A stretch of DNA of 64,000 bases from Rheinheimera oceanensis (lineage in GTDB: Bacteria > Pseudomonadota > Gammaproteobacteria > Enterobacterales > Alteromonadaceae), in NCBI RefSeq assembly GCF_018831085.1, contig NZ_JAGPNM010000007.1:63579-127578 (forward strand), given 5' to 3'. A program made the position numbers and the translations under genes. Below the pieces are notes generated by a model that did not search any database, was not told the origin of the DNA, and was given only the letters and a program-made list of their open reading frames with translations. Below, piece by piece: positions 17,307-24,972 of the stretch (position 1 is its first letter; the number at the start of each line of letters is the position of its first letter).

Positions 17307-18614
17307 TTAGTTAAACTTTACGCTAAAACGGGCGCCGCCCAGTGGGCTGTCATCTAATACCAGTTCACCGGAGTAAGATTCTACCAGCTCGGCGACAATG
17401 GCTAACCCTACGCCATGGCCTTCGCGATAGGTATCCAACCGGGTACCGCGCTCAAACAGCTGTTTACGTTTTGCCACCGGTACACCGGGGCCGTCGTCTT
17501 CAACACAGAGGCTGAACGGATTCTGACGAATAGTAACATGCACCTGATGCCGGCAGGCTTTACTGGCATTGTCGAGCAGATTGCCAAGAATTTCCATTAA
17601 GTCTGTTTCATCACCGCGAAATACTGCATTAGCTGCGCAATCTACGTCAAAAGCGACATTCTTATCACGGTGAATTTTCTGCAATGCAGAAGTAAGCTTC
17701 TCTATTAATGGTTTAACCGCTATTTGTTTTTTCCAGACGTCCTGGCCGGAGCTGCTGGCACGTTTTAACTGATGTTCAATCATGGCGGTAATACGGTCAA
17801 GCTGTTCTTTAAGTTCAGGTTGCTGGCTAAGAGCAGAGGTTTGTAACACCGCCACTGGTGTTTTCAGGGCGTGAGCCAGATCGCTAAGGTGATGACGGTA
17901 GCGCTGTTTTTGCCGGTTTTGGTTTTGCAGCAGTAAATTTAAATCTTCTTTAAGAATAGTAAGCTCTGCAGGGTAACGGCCGGTAAGTTGCTCCTGACTG
18001 CCGTTTTCGACCCGGCGTATTTCATGATCGAGCCGCGACAGGGGTTTAGTCGTCCAGTAATAGGCTAGCAACATTAACAACAGCAGCATAATACCTATAC
18101 CGATAAACCATTGAATTAATGTGGCGCGAAATGCTTTTTGTGGTGCTATCAGACGTTCATGGGTTTGTACCACGTGCATACTCAGTGGCCGGGTATACTC
18201 TTCGGCATCAAATAATAACGAGATCGACAAAACCCAGTATTGCTCACCGTGCTGCGTAACAGAGCGGAATAAATGCTCACCTGGCGGCAGTTGCTCTACC
18301 GGAGGTACGAAATTCTGATTTAGTGATGAATCTGACTGCCAGACTAAGTCCTGTTCATGGGTAACAAAAGCGCTCAGACCGGAGTCTGGCCGGTAAAAAT
18401 CCGGCGCCAGAGTATTATTGATTAACTCAACTTTGTCTTCAGACACGCTAAGTTCAGATAACATTGCGTACATATGTACTTCCAGCTTCTGTTCTGTGTT
18501 AGTCAGAAGCTGGGTATAAAATGCACGATCGATAGCCAGAAAAGAACTGGGAAGCAGTAACAACAGCAAAAAAATGCTGATCAATAACTGCCTCAGCTTT
18601 AATGACAACGCCAT
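17307..18614 (-). CDS. phoQ: PhoQ-like sensor histidine kinase
   Basis: Inner-membrane sensor kinase of 435 residues. Spans lie at about residues 10-32 and 165-187, enclosing a periplasmic sensor of about 130 residues. A HAMP-like linker, the H-box SDLAHALKTPVAVLQ (about residue 250), N-box GNLLDNASKACR, and G boxes EDDGPGVP and GVGLAIV follow. The dimerisation and ATPase regions closely resemble PhoQ. The acidic membrane-facing patch of E. coli PhoQ that binds divalent cations is not obvious here, so the ligand is uncertain. The gene starts just after the regulator stop. The name reflects family resemblance. Confidence 0.85.
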   Translation of the reverse strand: MALSLKLRQLLISIFLLLLLLPSSFLAIDRAFYTQLLTNTEQKLEVHMYAMLSELSVSEDKVELINNTLAPDFYRPDSGLSAFVTHEQDLVWQSDSSLNQNFVPPVEQLPPGEHLFRSVTQHGEQYWVLSISLLFDAEEYTRPLSMHVVQTHERLIAPQKAFRATLIQWFIGIGIMLLLLMLLAYYWTTKPLSRLDHEIRRVENGSQEQLTGRYPAELTILKEDLNLLLQNQNRQKQRYRHHLSDLAHALKTPVAVLQTSALSQQPELKEQLDRITAMIEHQLKRASSSGQDVWKKQIAVKPLIEKLTSALQKIHRDKNVAFDVDCAANAVFRGDETDLMEILGNLLDNASKACRHQVHVTIRQNPFSLCVEDDGPGVPVAKRKQLFERGTRLDTYREGHGVGLAIVAELVESYSGELVLDDSPLGGARFSVKFN

Positions 18615-18615
18615 A

Positions 18616-19293
18616 TCAGGCTACTGTCATTGTGAAGCGATAACCTCTGCCACGCAGTGTTTCTATTGGCTTGGTTTCACCGTCAGGGTCCAGCTTTTTA
18701 CGCAGGCGCAGCACAAAAACCTCTATAACATTGCTGTCCAAATCAAAGTCCTGATCATAAATATGTTCAGTCAGTTCTGTTTTGGAAATAACCTTATTCG
18801 GGTTAAGCATGAAGTATTCCAGCACCTTATATTCGTATGCTGTCAGGTTTATTTCTTCTTCGCGCACCCAAACTTGTTGAGTTCGGCTATTCAAAGCAAT
18901 AGGGCCTGCAGACAGGGTAGGCTCCGGTTGTCCGGCGGCACGGCGGATTAATGCATTGCACCGGGCAAGCAGCTCTTCGGTATGAAAGGGTTTAGTCAGG
19001 TAGTCATCAGCTCCGGCATCAAGGCCTTCGACTTTTTCCTGCCAGCTGCCGCGGGCAGTCAGTACGATAATAGGCGTTTTAAGCGCTTTTTGTCTGGCTT
19101 TGCGGATCAACGTCAGGCCATCCATTTTAGGCAGGCCGATGTCAATAATTGCCAGGTCGTAAGGATACTCAGACAATTTGAACCAGCCATCGTCACCATC
19201 TACAGCAACGTCAACACTAAATTGTTGCTGTTGCAGTTGTTCTTTTATTTGCTGAGCCAGCAGGTTTTCATCTTCAACAACTAATAGACGCAT
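18616..19293 (-). CDS. phoP: PhoP-like response regulator
   Basis: OmpR/PhoB-family transcription factor of 225 residues. The receiver domain has acidic residues VVEDE, phosphoacceptor Asp in IIDIGLPKMDG (about residue 51), Thr in VLTARGSWQ and Lys in DYLTKPFH. The winged-helix domain (about residues 130-222) ends TLRGRGYRF. The receiver shares the ARxSWQxKVE signature with PhoP. It starts at the A shared by the TAATG that ends the PepSY gene, so the three genes probably form one transcript with feedback control. Confidence 0.9.
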   Translation of the reverse strand: MRLLVVEDENLLAQQIKEQLQQQQFSVDVAVDGDDGWFKLSEYPYDLAIIDIGLPKMDGLTLIRKARQKALKTPIIVLTARGSWQEKVEGLDAGADDYLTKPFHTEELLARCNALIRRAAGQPEPTLSAGPIALNSRTQQVWVREEEINLTAYEYKVLEYFMLNPNKVISKTELTEHIYDQDFDLDSNVIEVFVLRLRKKLDPDGETKPIETLRGRGYRFTMTVA

Positions 19294-19550
19294 TAATTTC
19301 CTTCCCTTTGCACCTGGCCGGAACGGCCATCAACTAATACTGTTACCACACGGCCATCAGATTGTAACACCCTGATGCGATAATTTTGTTGTTCGGTCTG
19401 AACTTTAACGATTTTACCCGGATATCTCTGCTGGGCCAGTGTTGCCGCTTGTTCTTTTGTTACCGCAGGTCGTTTGGGCGATGTCATTGCCGCAGTAGCA
19501 GCACTGAATAGCAGTGCCGTTATGATCAGAAGTACCTTAGTGCGAAGCAT
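19293..19550 (-). CDS. Small periplasmic PepSY-domain protein
   Basis: An 85-residue exported protein with signal peptide (MLRTKVLLIITALLFSAATAA) and a single PepSY domain (TKEQAATLAQQRYPGKIVKVQ, then IRVLQSDGRVVTVLVDGRSG). PepSY proteins occur beside PhoPQ-like systems in several gammaproteobacteria and may act as periplasmic modulators or protease inhibitors. That role is inference. It is the first gene of the unit and overlaps the regulator start by 1 nt. Confidence 0.85.
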   Translation of the reverse strand: MLRTKVLLIITALLFSAATAAMTSPKRPAVTKEQAATLAQQRYPGKIVKVQTEQQNYRIRVLQSDGRVVTVLVDGRSGQVQREGN

Positions 19551-19910
19551 TGTTCTCTCCAGAATGTATCAGCGGTACTGTACCGAACTATTAATTCAGC
19601 GGCAATCATCAATGTGTGTCAAAGACTTTTCTTTGTTTTTTTCAACACGCATCAGTACCTTTTTAAAGCTCCTGCATGCAGCTTAGTGGCGGATGTCTTA
19701 ATTAGCGCTGAATGTTATTTTGGGTTAAATTGAATTAAGGTTAATTAATATTTGCAAATGTGAATTTATTGGCTAATTTAAAGGTGTTGGCATTTACAGA
19801 TCTCCGATGCTGATTGGGTAGCCTGCCTGCCGGAATAATGCCAACCGAGGTTTGACAGGCTGTAGTCGAGGGAGTCTTCAGGGATAGGAGAGCACTTTAA
19901 GGATGAAACA
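19551..19910. promoter_or_regulatory. Divergent control region between PepSY-phoPQ and comEA
   Basis: A 360-bp gap without a supported gene. It is AT-rich in the middle. It contains two GGTTAA hexamers 16 bp apart (19723-19728 and 19739-19744), a 10-bp palindrome ATTTGCAAAT (19750-19759), and a TTGACA (19852-19857) pointing at comEA without a good -10. The GGTTAA spacing does not match the 11-bp period of classical PhoP boxes, so PhoP autoregulation is possible but not shown. Confidence 0.4.
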
Positions 19911-20225
19911 ATGAAAAAGTTAGCTATTGCTGTGGGTATGACATTATTAACCTTAACTGCAAACCAGTGTCTGGCTCAGACGCAATCTGCAGCTGAGGTT
20001 ACCAAGGCCAGCGCTGCTGCGCACAATGTACAAAAAGTAAATATCAATAACGCCACACTGGAACAACTCGATGCAATTCCGGGTTTGGGCAAGAAAAAAG
20101 CTCAGGCAGTGTTGGATCATATTGCTGAAAACGGCCCGATTAAAGATCAGGCGCAGTTAACTCAGGTAAAAGGTATTGGCGATAAACTGGCGGCCAAAAT
20201 TGGCCCTTATCTGAGCTACAACTAG
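19911..20225 (+). CDS. comEA: ComEA-like helix-hairpin-helix DNA-binding protein
   Basis: A 104-residue exported protein. A signal peptide (through about residue 23, ending CLAQ) is followed by a linker and a ComEA domain (VNINNATLEQLDAIPGLGKKKAQAVLDH and TQVKGIGDKLAAKIGPY) with two helix-hairpin-helix units that bind double-stranded DNA. In naturally competent gammaproteobacteria the periplasmic ComEA pulls transforming DNA through the outer membrane. No other competence gene is in this window, so competence itself is not shown. Confidence 0.88.
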   Translation: MKKLAIAVGMTLLTLTANQCLAQTQSAAEVTKASAAAHNVQKVNINNATLEQLDAIPGLGKKKAQAVLDHIAENGPIKDQAQLTQVKGIGDKLAAKIGPYLSYN

Positions 20226-20244
20226 CCCGGTATAGCCCTTGTGA

Positions 20245-21465
20245 TTAATCTCCAAGGGCCTTCATTTGCTCATTGGCCCATTGCACCGCGGTATGGTAGG
20301 CATCAGGTACTTTGTCTGGTGGTAACTGCAGCATACTTATTGCCTGATTAGCCTCTTGCCACTGGCCGTGTTCATAAAACTGGATCAGGGTAATGTACTC
20401 AGACAACACACCTTGTCGCATTACCAGCGCATCTTTAATTTCCCTGGCCAAAGGCAGTTTATTCATTACGCTGTCGATCGGTTCGTCCAGTATTGCATCC
20501 ATTAGTGACATCATGCCGGTAAGAAAAGCTTTGGCGGTATCTACTTTGCCATGCAGTTCAGCAATACCCTCGGCAAAGCGGGCCCGGGTCATTGATAAAC
20601 GCATCAGCTCTGCCGGTTTATCACTGCTGATTTGTGAGGTAAATAATAACGACAAAAATTTCTTCAGCTCAGCCTGCCCTAACACTACCAGCGCCTGCTT
20701 TATGGTTTCAATTTCTGAGCGGCGTTTAAAAATTGTCGAGTTACTGTAACGTAGTAACTTGTAGGACAAGTGTACATCACGCTGAAATACCTGAGTAATT
20801 TTACCAAGATCCAGATCTGATTTAGAGGTTTCATACAGCAATTCTGCCAGCGTCATCTGTGCAGGTGACAAGGCTTTGCTTTGCATCATTTCGGGTTTCG
20901 AGAAAAAATATCCCTGGAAGTAACTAAAACCAAGATCAAGGGCAACCTGAAACTCTTCGTTCGTTTCTACTTTCTCTGCCAGCAACCTGATATGCGGGAA
21001 ATCAGCAATAGCTTGTTTAATATCGGTAATAGTATCGGTTGAGGTAGAACGGAAATCTATTTTGATAATGTCAATAAAAGGGTAAAAGTGCCGCCATACC
21101 GGCTGGTGAATATAATCATCCAAAGCCAGCACATAGCCTTTTTCTTTTAAATCCTGACATTCTGCCAGTAAGCGTTTGCCAGGTTGTATAGTTTCGAGTA
21201 TTTCTACTACAACCTGCTCTTTGGGCAGCATACTGGGATATTTTTTTTGCAGCGTGTCTAGAGTGAAATTAATAAAACCGGGTTTATCGCCAAGAAAATC
21301 ATCTAAACCGAAACTAAACTGGCTGCCTTCTACCATACGTGATGTTGCTTCATCGGCGTCTATGTCGGGAAAGGCATTTTCAAGGCCATCGCGAAATAGC
21401 AATTCGTAGGCGTATAATTCTTTATTACGATCAAGAATAGGTTGGCGGGCCGCATAAAAGTACAT
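20245..21465 (-). CDS. EAL and HDOD domain signalling protein
   Basis: A 406-residue soluble protein combining an N-terminal EAL-type domain (about residues 1-200) and a C-terminal HDOD domain (about 205-400), as in the YuxH/CdgJ group. The signature reads YELLFR rather than EAL/EVL, but other catalytic positions are kept: Asn in INFT, Glu in VEILE, two Asp in ALDDY, Lys in IIKIDF, Glu in LAEKVET and Gln in FQGYFF. The sequence therefore cannot decide whether it hydrolyses cyclic di-GMP or only binds it. It stands alone, convergent with comEA. Confidence 0.88.
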   Translation of the reverse strand: MYFYAARQPILDRNKELYAYELLFRDGLENAFPDIDADEATSRMVEGSQFSFGLDDFLGDKPGFINFTLDTLQKKYPSMLPKEQVVVEILETIQPGKRLLAECQDLKEKGYVLALDDYIHQPVWRHFYPFIDIIKIDFRSTSTDTITDIKQAIADFPHIRLLAEKVETNEEFQVALDLGFSYFQGYFFSKPEMMQSKALSPAQMTLAELLYETSKSDLDLGKITQVFQRDVHLSYKLLRYSNSTIFKRRSEIETIKQALVVLGQAELKKFLSLLFTSQISSDKPAELMRLSMTRARFAEGIAELHGKVDTAKAFLTGMMSLMDAILDEPIDSVMNKLPLAREIKDALVMRQGVLSEYITLIQFYEHGQWQEANQAISMLQLPPDKVPDAYHTAVQWANEQMKALGD

Positions 21466-21518
21466 AGACGTATGGTCTCAACAGAAAACTCTGAATTTGT
21501 AATTTAGCAAAGAATTGT

Positions 21519-21554
21519 CAGCCGGGGATACAATTTTTTATTGCTCCCCGGCTG
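21519..21554 (-). terminator. Hairpin downstream of putP
   Basis: A perfect 10-bp GC-rich stem, CAGCCGGGGA (21519-21528) with TCCCCGGCTG (21545-21554), encloses a 16-nt AT-rich loop 21 bp after the putP stop. The minus-strand sequence beyond the stem is only moderately T-rich, so it is an imperfect intrinsic terminator. Confidence 0.5.
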
Positions 21555-21574
21555 TTCTGTAAAAGTAGATACTT

Positions 21575-23086
21575 TTACGCCTGTTTCAGCTTAACCAACA
21601 TCTGTTCAAATAGTTGTTTTACTTCAGCAGAAGGCTGCTGTGTTAGCTTACTGACCAGAACAATAGTGACCGTGCTGATAATAACGCCGGGAACGATGGC
21701 GTATACCACACTATTTAACGTTTCATTATTTTCCAGCACCGGAGCGTAAATCCAAAATAATACAGTAACAGCACCTGATATTATGCCGCTAAGTGCTCCG
21801 GCAAAGGTCATCCGGCGCCAATACAAACTTAGCACCACCAGCGGACCGAAAGCAGCACCAAAACCAGCCCAGGCATTGCTCACCTGCTTGAGAATAGAGC
21901 TGTCTCTGTCATAAGCCAGAATTATGGCAACCACGGCCACCAGCAAGACCGACAAGCGGCCAATTAAGACTAATTCACCCTGGCTGGCATCGCGTTTTAC
22001 AAATATCTTATAGAAATCTTCAGTTAATGAACTGGATGTGACCAGCAATTGAGAAGAAATGGTACTCATAATAGCGGCCAGAATTGCTGCTAACAAAAAT
22101 CCGGATATTAACGGATGGAACAAAAACTGTGAAAACACGATAAAAATCGTTTCCGGATCGCTAAGAGACATTTTAGTGTTGGCGACATACACTACGCCGA
22201 CCAGGCCGGTGCTAACCGCGCCCAGCAGAGTGATAAACATCCAGCTGATACCAATACGGCGTGCGGTTTTGATATCACGGGTGCTACGAATAGCCATAAA
22301 GCGCACAATAATATGTGGCTGGCCAAAATAGCCAAAGCCCCAGGATAACAGCGAAATAATGCCTAATGCAGACAGCGCTGCACCTGTTTTTGCGTCTATA
22401 AAAGGGTTGAGCAACGCAGGATCAATACTGTTTACCTGGGTTACAACGGCACTGACACCTCCGAGATGGTCGAATGCTACCACGGGTACCAGAACCAGCG
22501 ATATAAACATAATGCAGCCCTGCACAAAGTCAGTAATGCTCACGGCAAGAAAGCCGCCAAACATAGTATAAGCTACCACCACGCCAGCCGTAATATACAG
22601 TCCCAGCTCGTAACTAAGGCCGAAAGAGCTTTCAAACAGCTTACCGCCGCCCACTACGCCGGATGAGGTATACAAAGTAAAGAAAATAACGATAACCAGC
22701 GATGAGACCACCCGTAGTATGCGGGTTTTATCGGCAAAGCGGTTTTCAAAATAATCCGGGATGGTAATAGAATCATTGGCAACTTCGGTATATACCCTTA
22801 GCCTTGGCGCGACAATAATATAATTGAAAAAAGCGCCGATTAATAAGCCGACAGCCATCCAGCCGCTGCTGAGACCGTTTAAATACATGGCACCGGGTAC
22901 CCCCATCAACATCCAGCCACTCATATCTGAAGCTCCGGCGGATAAGGCAGTTACGCCAGGGCCCAGTTTGCGGCCGCCGAGCATATAGCCGGATACATCA
23001 CTGGTAGAGGTTCGGTAGCCGTATAGGCCAATACTAAGCATGGCAAGAAAATAGATCGCAAGTGAAATAATAGTGCCTGTTTCCAA
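21575..23086 (-). CDS. putP: Sodium/proline symporter
   Basis: Sodium:solute symporter family protein of 503 residues with about 13 membrane spans that imports proline with Na+. Family signatures include GGRKLGPGVTALSAGASDMSG (residues 37-57, containing the Na+-binding region), WGFGYFGQPHIIVRFMAI in the middle, and SSQLLVTSSSLTEDFYK. These match PutP better than PanF or other SSS members. No putA lies nearby. The upstream region carries inverted repeats that may be operators. A leader or terminator element lies between it and the BatD gene. Confidence 0.92.
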   Translation of the reverse strand: METGTIISLAIYFLAMLSIGLYGYRTSTSDVSGYMLGGRKLGPGVTALSAGASDMSGWMLMGVPGAMYLNGLSSGWMAVGLLIGAFFNYIIVAPRLRVYTEVANDSITIPDYFENRFADKTRILRVVSSLVIVIFFTLYTSSGVVGGGKLFESSFGLSYELGLYITAGVVVAYTMFGGFLAVSITDFVQGCIMFISLVLVPVVAFDHLGGVSAVVTQVNSIDPALLNPFIDAKTGAALSALGIISLLSWGFGYFGQPHIIVRFMAIRSTRDIKTARRIGISWMFITLLGAVSTGLVGVVYVANTKMSLSDPETIFIVFSQFLFHPLISGFLLAAILAAIMSTISSQLLVTSSSLTEDFYKIFVKRDASQGELVLIGRLSVLLVAVVAIILAYDRDSSILKQVSNAWAGFGAAFGPLVVLSLYWRRMTFAGALSGIISGAVTVLFWIYAPVLENNETLNSVVYAIVPGVIISTVTIVLVSKLTQQPSAEVKQLFEQMLVKLKQA

Positions 23087-23117
23087 AACAGTTTCTCCTT
23101 ATTAAGCTGCTCTGAGC

Positions 23118-23142
23118 TTTGGTTAACCCGCGGCTAACCAAA
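23118..23142. promoter_or_regulatory. Inverted repeat in the putP upstream region
   Basis: TTTGGTTA and TAACCAAA form a perfect 8-bp dyad around a 9-bp GC-rich centre, about 32 bp upstream of the putP start. Further AACCAAAA/AACCCCAAAA motifs follow up to about 23180 at roughly 20-bp intervals. It may be an operator for a proline- or osmolarity-responsive regulator. No specific regulator can be named from sequence. Confidence 0.45.
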
Positions 23143-23240
23143 AAACAGTGGCGAACCCCAAAATGGGCTTAACCAAAATGCGGTACAAAAAAATACCTGA
23201 TACGGGATCAGGCTGAGTTAACTTATTTATGCTAACAAGT

Positions 23241-23282
23241 TGCGTGCATGCTTACCAGCGTAAAACGGTAAGCATGCACGCA
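23241..23282. terminator. Perfect 16-bp inverted repeat between the Bat operon and putP
   Basis: TGCGTGCATGCTTACC (23241-23256) and GGTAAGCATGCACGCA (23267-23282) pair perfectly around a 10-nt loop. The element lies 32 bp after the end of the leftward BatD gene, so it probably ends the six-gene operon or protects its mRNA. Neither side has a strong T-run, so classic intrinsic termination is uncertain. Confidence 0.55.
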
Positions 23283-23313
23283 GGGCGGGTAAAGTGTGCT
23301 AAACGGTAAATTG

Positions 23314-24972
23314 CTATTGCGGATAAAGAGGTTGCAGCTTGTCTGAAGTGCCGGCCTGCTTTCTGCCGGCATCATATTGCTGCCAGGCTTGCCACAGGTG
23401 TTCACCTTGCCAGGCGTTGCTATTACCATACAGTGCAGCATTGAGTTTAATAAGCTGGTTTTTAAGCTCTGCTGATTGAATATAAGCACTTATTTCAGTT
23501 AGTGACTGACAACGTTTGTCCAGTTGCTGATGAGCAAAGCGTAATAGCTCCGCTTTAGCTGCAGTGGCATCACCTTGTTTACAGGCGCGTTTAAGTTCAG
23601 AGCTGTTAAAGCGTACCCGGCTGTGTGTTTGCGTGGCAGGCTTAGCAGGAGCTTTTAAGCGCCATAACACATAACTGCCGAGCAGGGTGAATAGCCAGAC
23701 TGCCAGCAATACGCTGCTTGTATAGTTCCATTGCCATGGTGAGGCTTCGCTGCTGCCGGCTGGTGCGGTTAGCGGGGTGGCAATATTCAGTGCTGGCGAT
23801 ATTGTGCTGGTTTGCTCTGCTGCGCCGGCAACCGCTGTAACACTTAATGTGCGGGCTGGCAGGCGGGCATGTTCAAGTTTATTGGTCTGGCTGTTCCACC
23901 AGGCTAAAGACACTTCCGGTAGCTCGAGTTTTCCTGCTGTATTGGCAATAACTGCGGTGGTATAAATCTTTTGTGCCACCAGACGGCCATTACGTTCAGC
24001 ACTTTTAGCCTGGGGCTGCTCCTGGTATAGCCGCAGGCCTTCAGGAAAACCTTGTTTTAAATCAGGTAACTGGTTTTCTGCTACGTCTACCGCAGATAAC
24101 GTAATAATACGCGTCACCGGCTCACCTTGTTTTAACTCGGTAATATCCGGGCTCCATTCTTCAGTTAAAGTTACCAGGCCTGCTACCAGCCAGTTGCCGG
24201 GAAAATTAGCCGGAATGGCATTTACCACAACATCTATCGGTTCGGCTTGCTGCACCACTGTTTTGGTACGGGCAAAATAGTTATAGCGGGCGCTGTCGCG
24301 GTCAATCATTTCTCCGCTGAACGTTGGCGGAGTAATAGTAAAGCTGCCGCTGCGCTGCGGTGTAATTGCGTAACGGCGGGTAATAGTGCGGTAGCGAATG
24401 CCATTAACCAGCTCTGTGCCTTCGGCATCCTGGCCAACCTGCATAACACTGGCACCATCCATCTGTGGCTCTGATAATGAACCACGCTGTAAATCGCCGT
24501 TAAAATAAATTGTTACCTGATAATAACTTAGCTGTTGCACGTACAGTTGCTGCTGTTCGATATTGGCCTGCAGGAACAGTTCGGTATTGCTGTTATTGTT
24601 AGTTTGTGCCGTTTCGTTAAGCACCTCTAAGCTGATAGGTTTGGTGCTAAGGCCCTGTAGGGTAAAAGCCGGTATGGTATAGTTACCGGCTTTTTTGGGT
24701 AACAGCACAATTCTCCAGATGGTACTCTGGCTGGACTGGCCGTTAATGATCTGGGTGCTGGTACTGACCGATGGTACCATTACCGTAAAATCCTGCTCCA
24801 GTACTCTGAAATTAATGGCATCGGCTGCAACACGGGCATTAGCCGTAACTTCAAGTGTAACGGCTTCACCGCGCAAGGCCGGGTTTTTATCAACGCTGGC
24901 GCTAAGCTGTGTCAGTGCCTGTAACGGTAAACTCAGCAGCAGCACGGCTGCCAGCAGAACACCTTTTACCAT
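23314..24972 (-). CDS. batD: BatD family protein
   Basis: Membrane-anchored periplasmic protein of 552 residues of the BatD (oxygen-tolerance) family. It shows a signal peptide (MVKGVLLAAVLLLSLPLQALTQ), immunoglobulin-like repeats over about residues 25-400 (ASVDKNPALRGEAVTLEV; PAFTLQGLSTKPISLEV), one membrane span near residue 430 (SVLLAVWLFTLLGSYVLW) and a cytoplasmic helical tail. It is the last gene of the MoxR/VWA operon and overlaps the VWA-TPR gene by 7 nt. Its molecular function is unknown, but BatD proteins consistently accompany MoxR and VWA partners. Confidence 0.88.
   Translation of the reverse strand: MVKGVLLAAVLLLSLPLQALTQLSASVDKNPALRGEAVTLEVTANARVAADAINFRVLEQDFTVMVPSVSTSTQIINGQSSQSTIWRIVLLPKKAGNYTIPAFTLQGLSTKPISLEVLNETAQTNNNSNTELFLQANIEQQQLYVQQLSYYQVTIYFNGDLQRGSLSEPQMDGASVMQVGQDAEGTELVNGIRYRTITRRYAITPQRSGSFTITPPTFSGEMIDRDSARYNYFARTKTVVQQAEPIDVVVNAIPANFPGNWLVAGLVTLTEEWSPDITELKQGEPVTRIITLSAVDVAENQLPDLKQGFPEGLRLYQEQPQAKSAERNGRLVAQKIYTTAVIANTAGKLELPEVSLAWWNSQTNKLEHARLPARTLSVTAVAGAAEQTSTISPALNIATPLTAPAGSSEASPWQWNYTSSVLLAVWLFTLLGSYVLWRLKAPAKPATQTHSRVRFNSSELKRACKQGDATAAKAELLRFAHQQLDKRCQSLTEISAYIQSAELKNQLIKLNAALYGNSNAWQGEHLWQAWQQYDAGRKQAGTSDKLQPLYPQ

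Noticed and set aside
19723..19744. GGTTAA repeats as a canonical PhoP box
   Set aside because: The 16-bp spacing differs from the 11-bp period of known PhoP boxes and the hexamer is only similar, so I kept it only as part of the control region.
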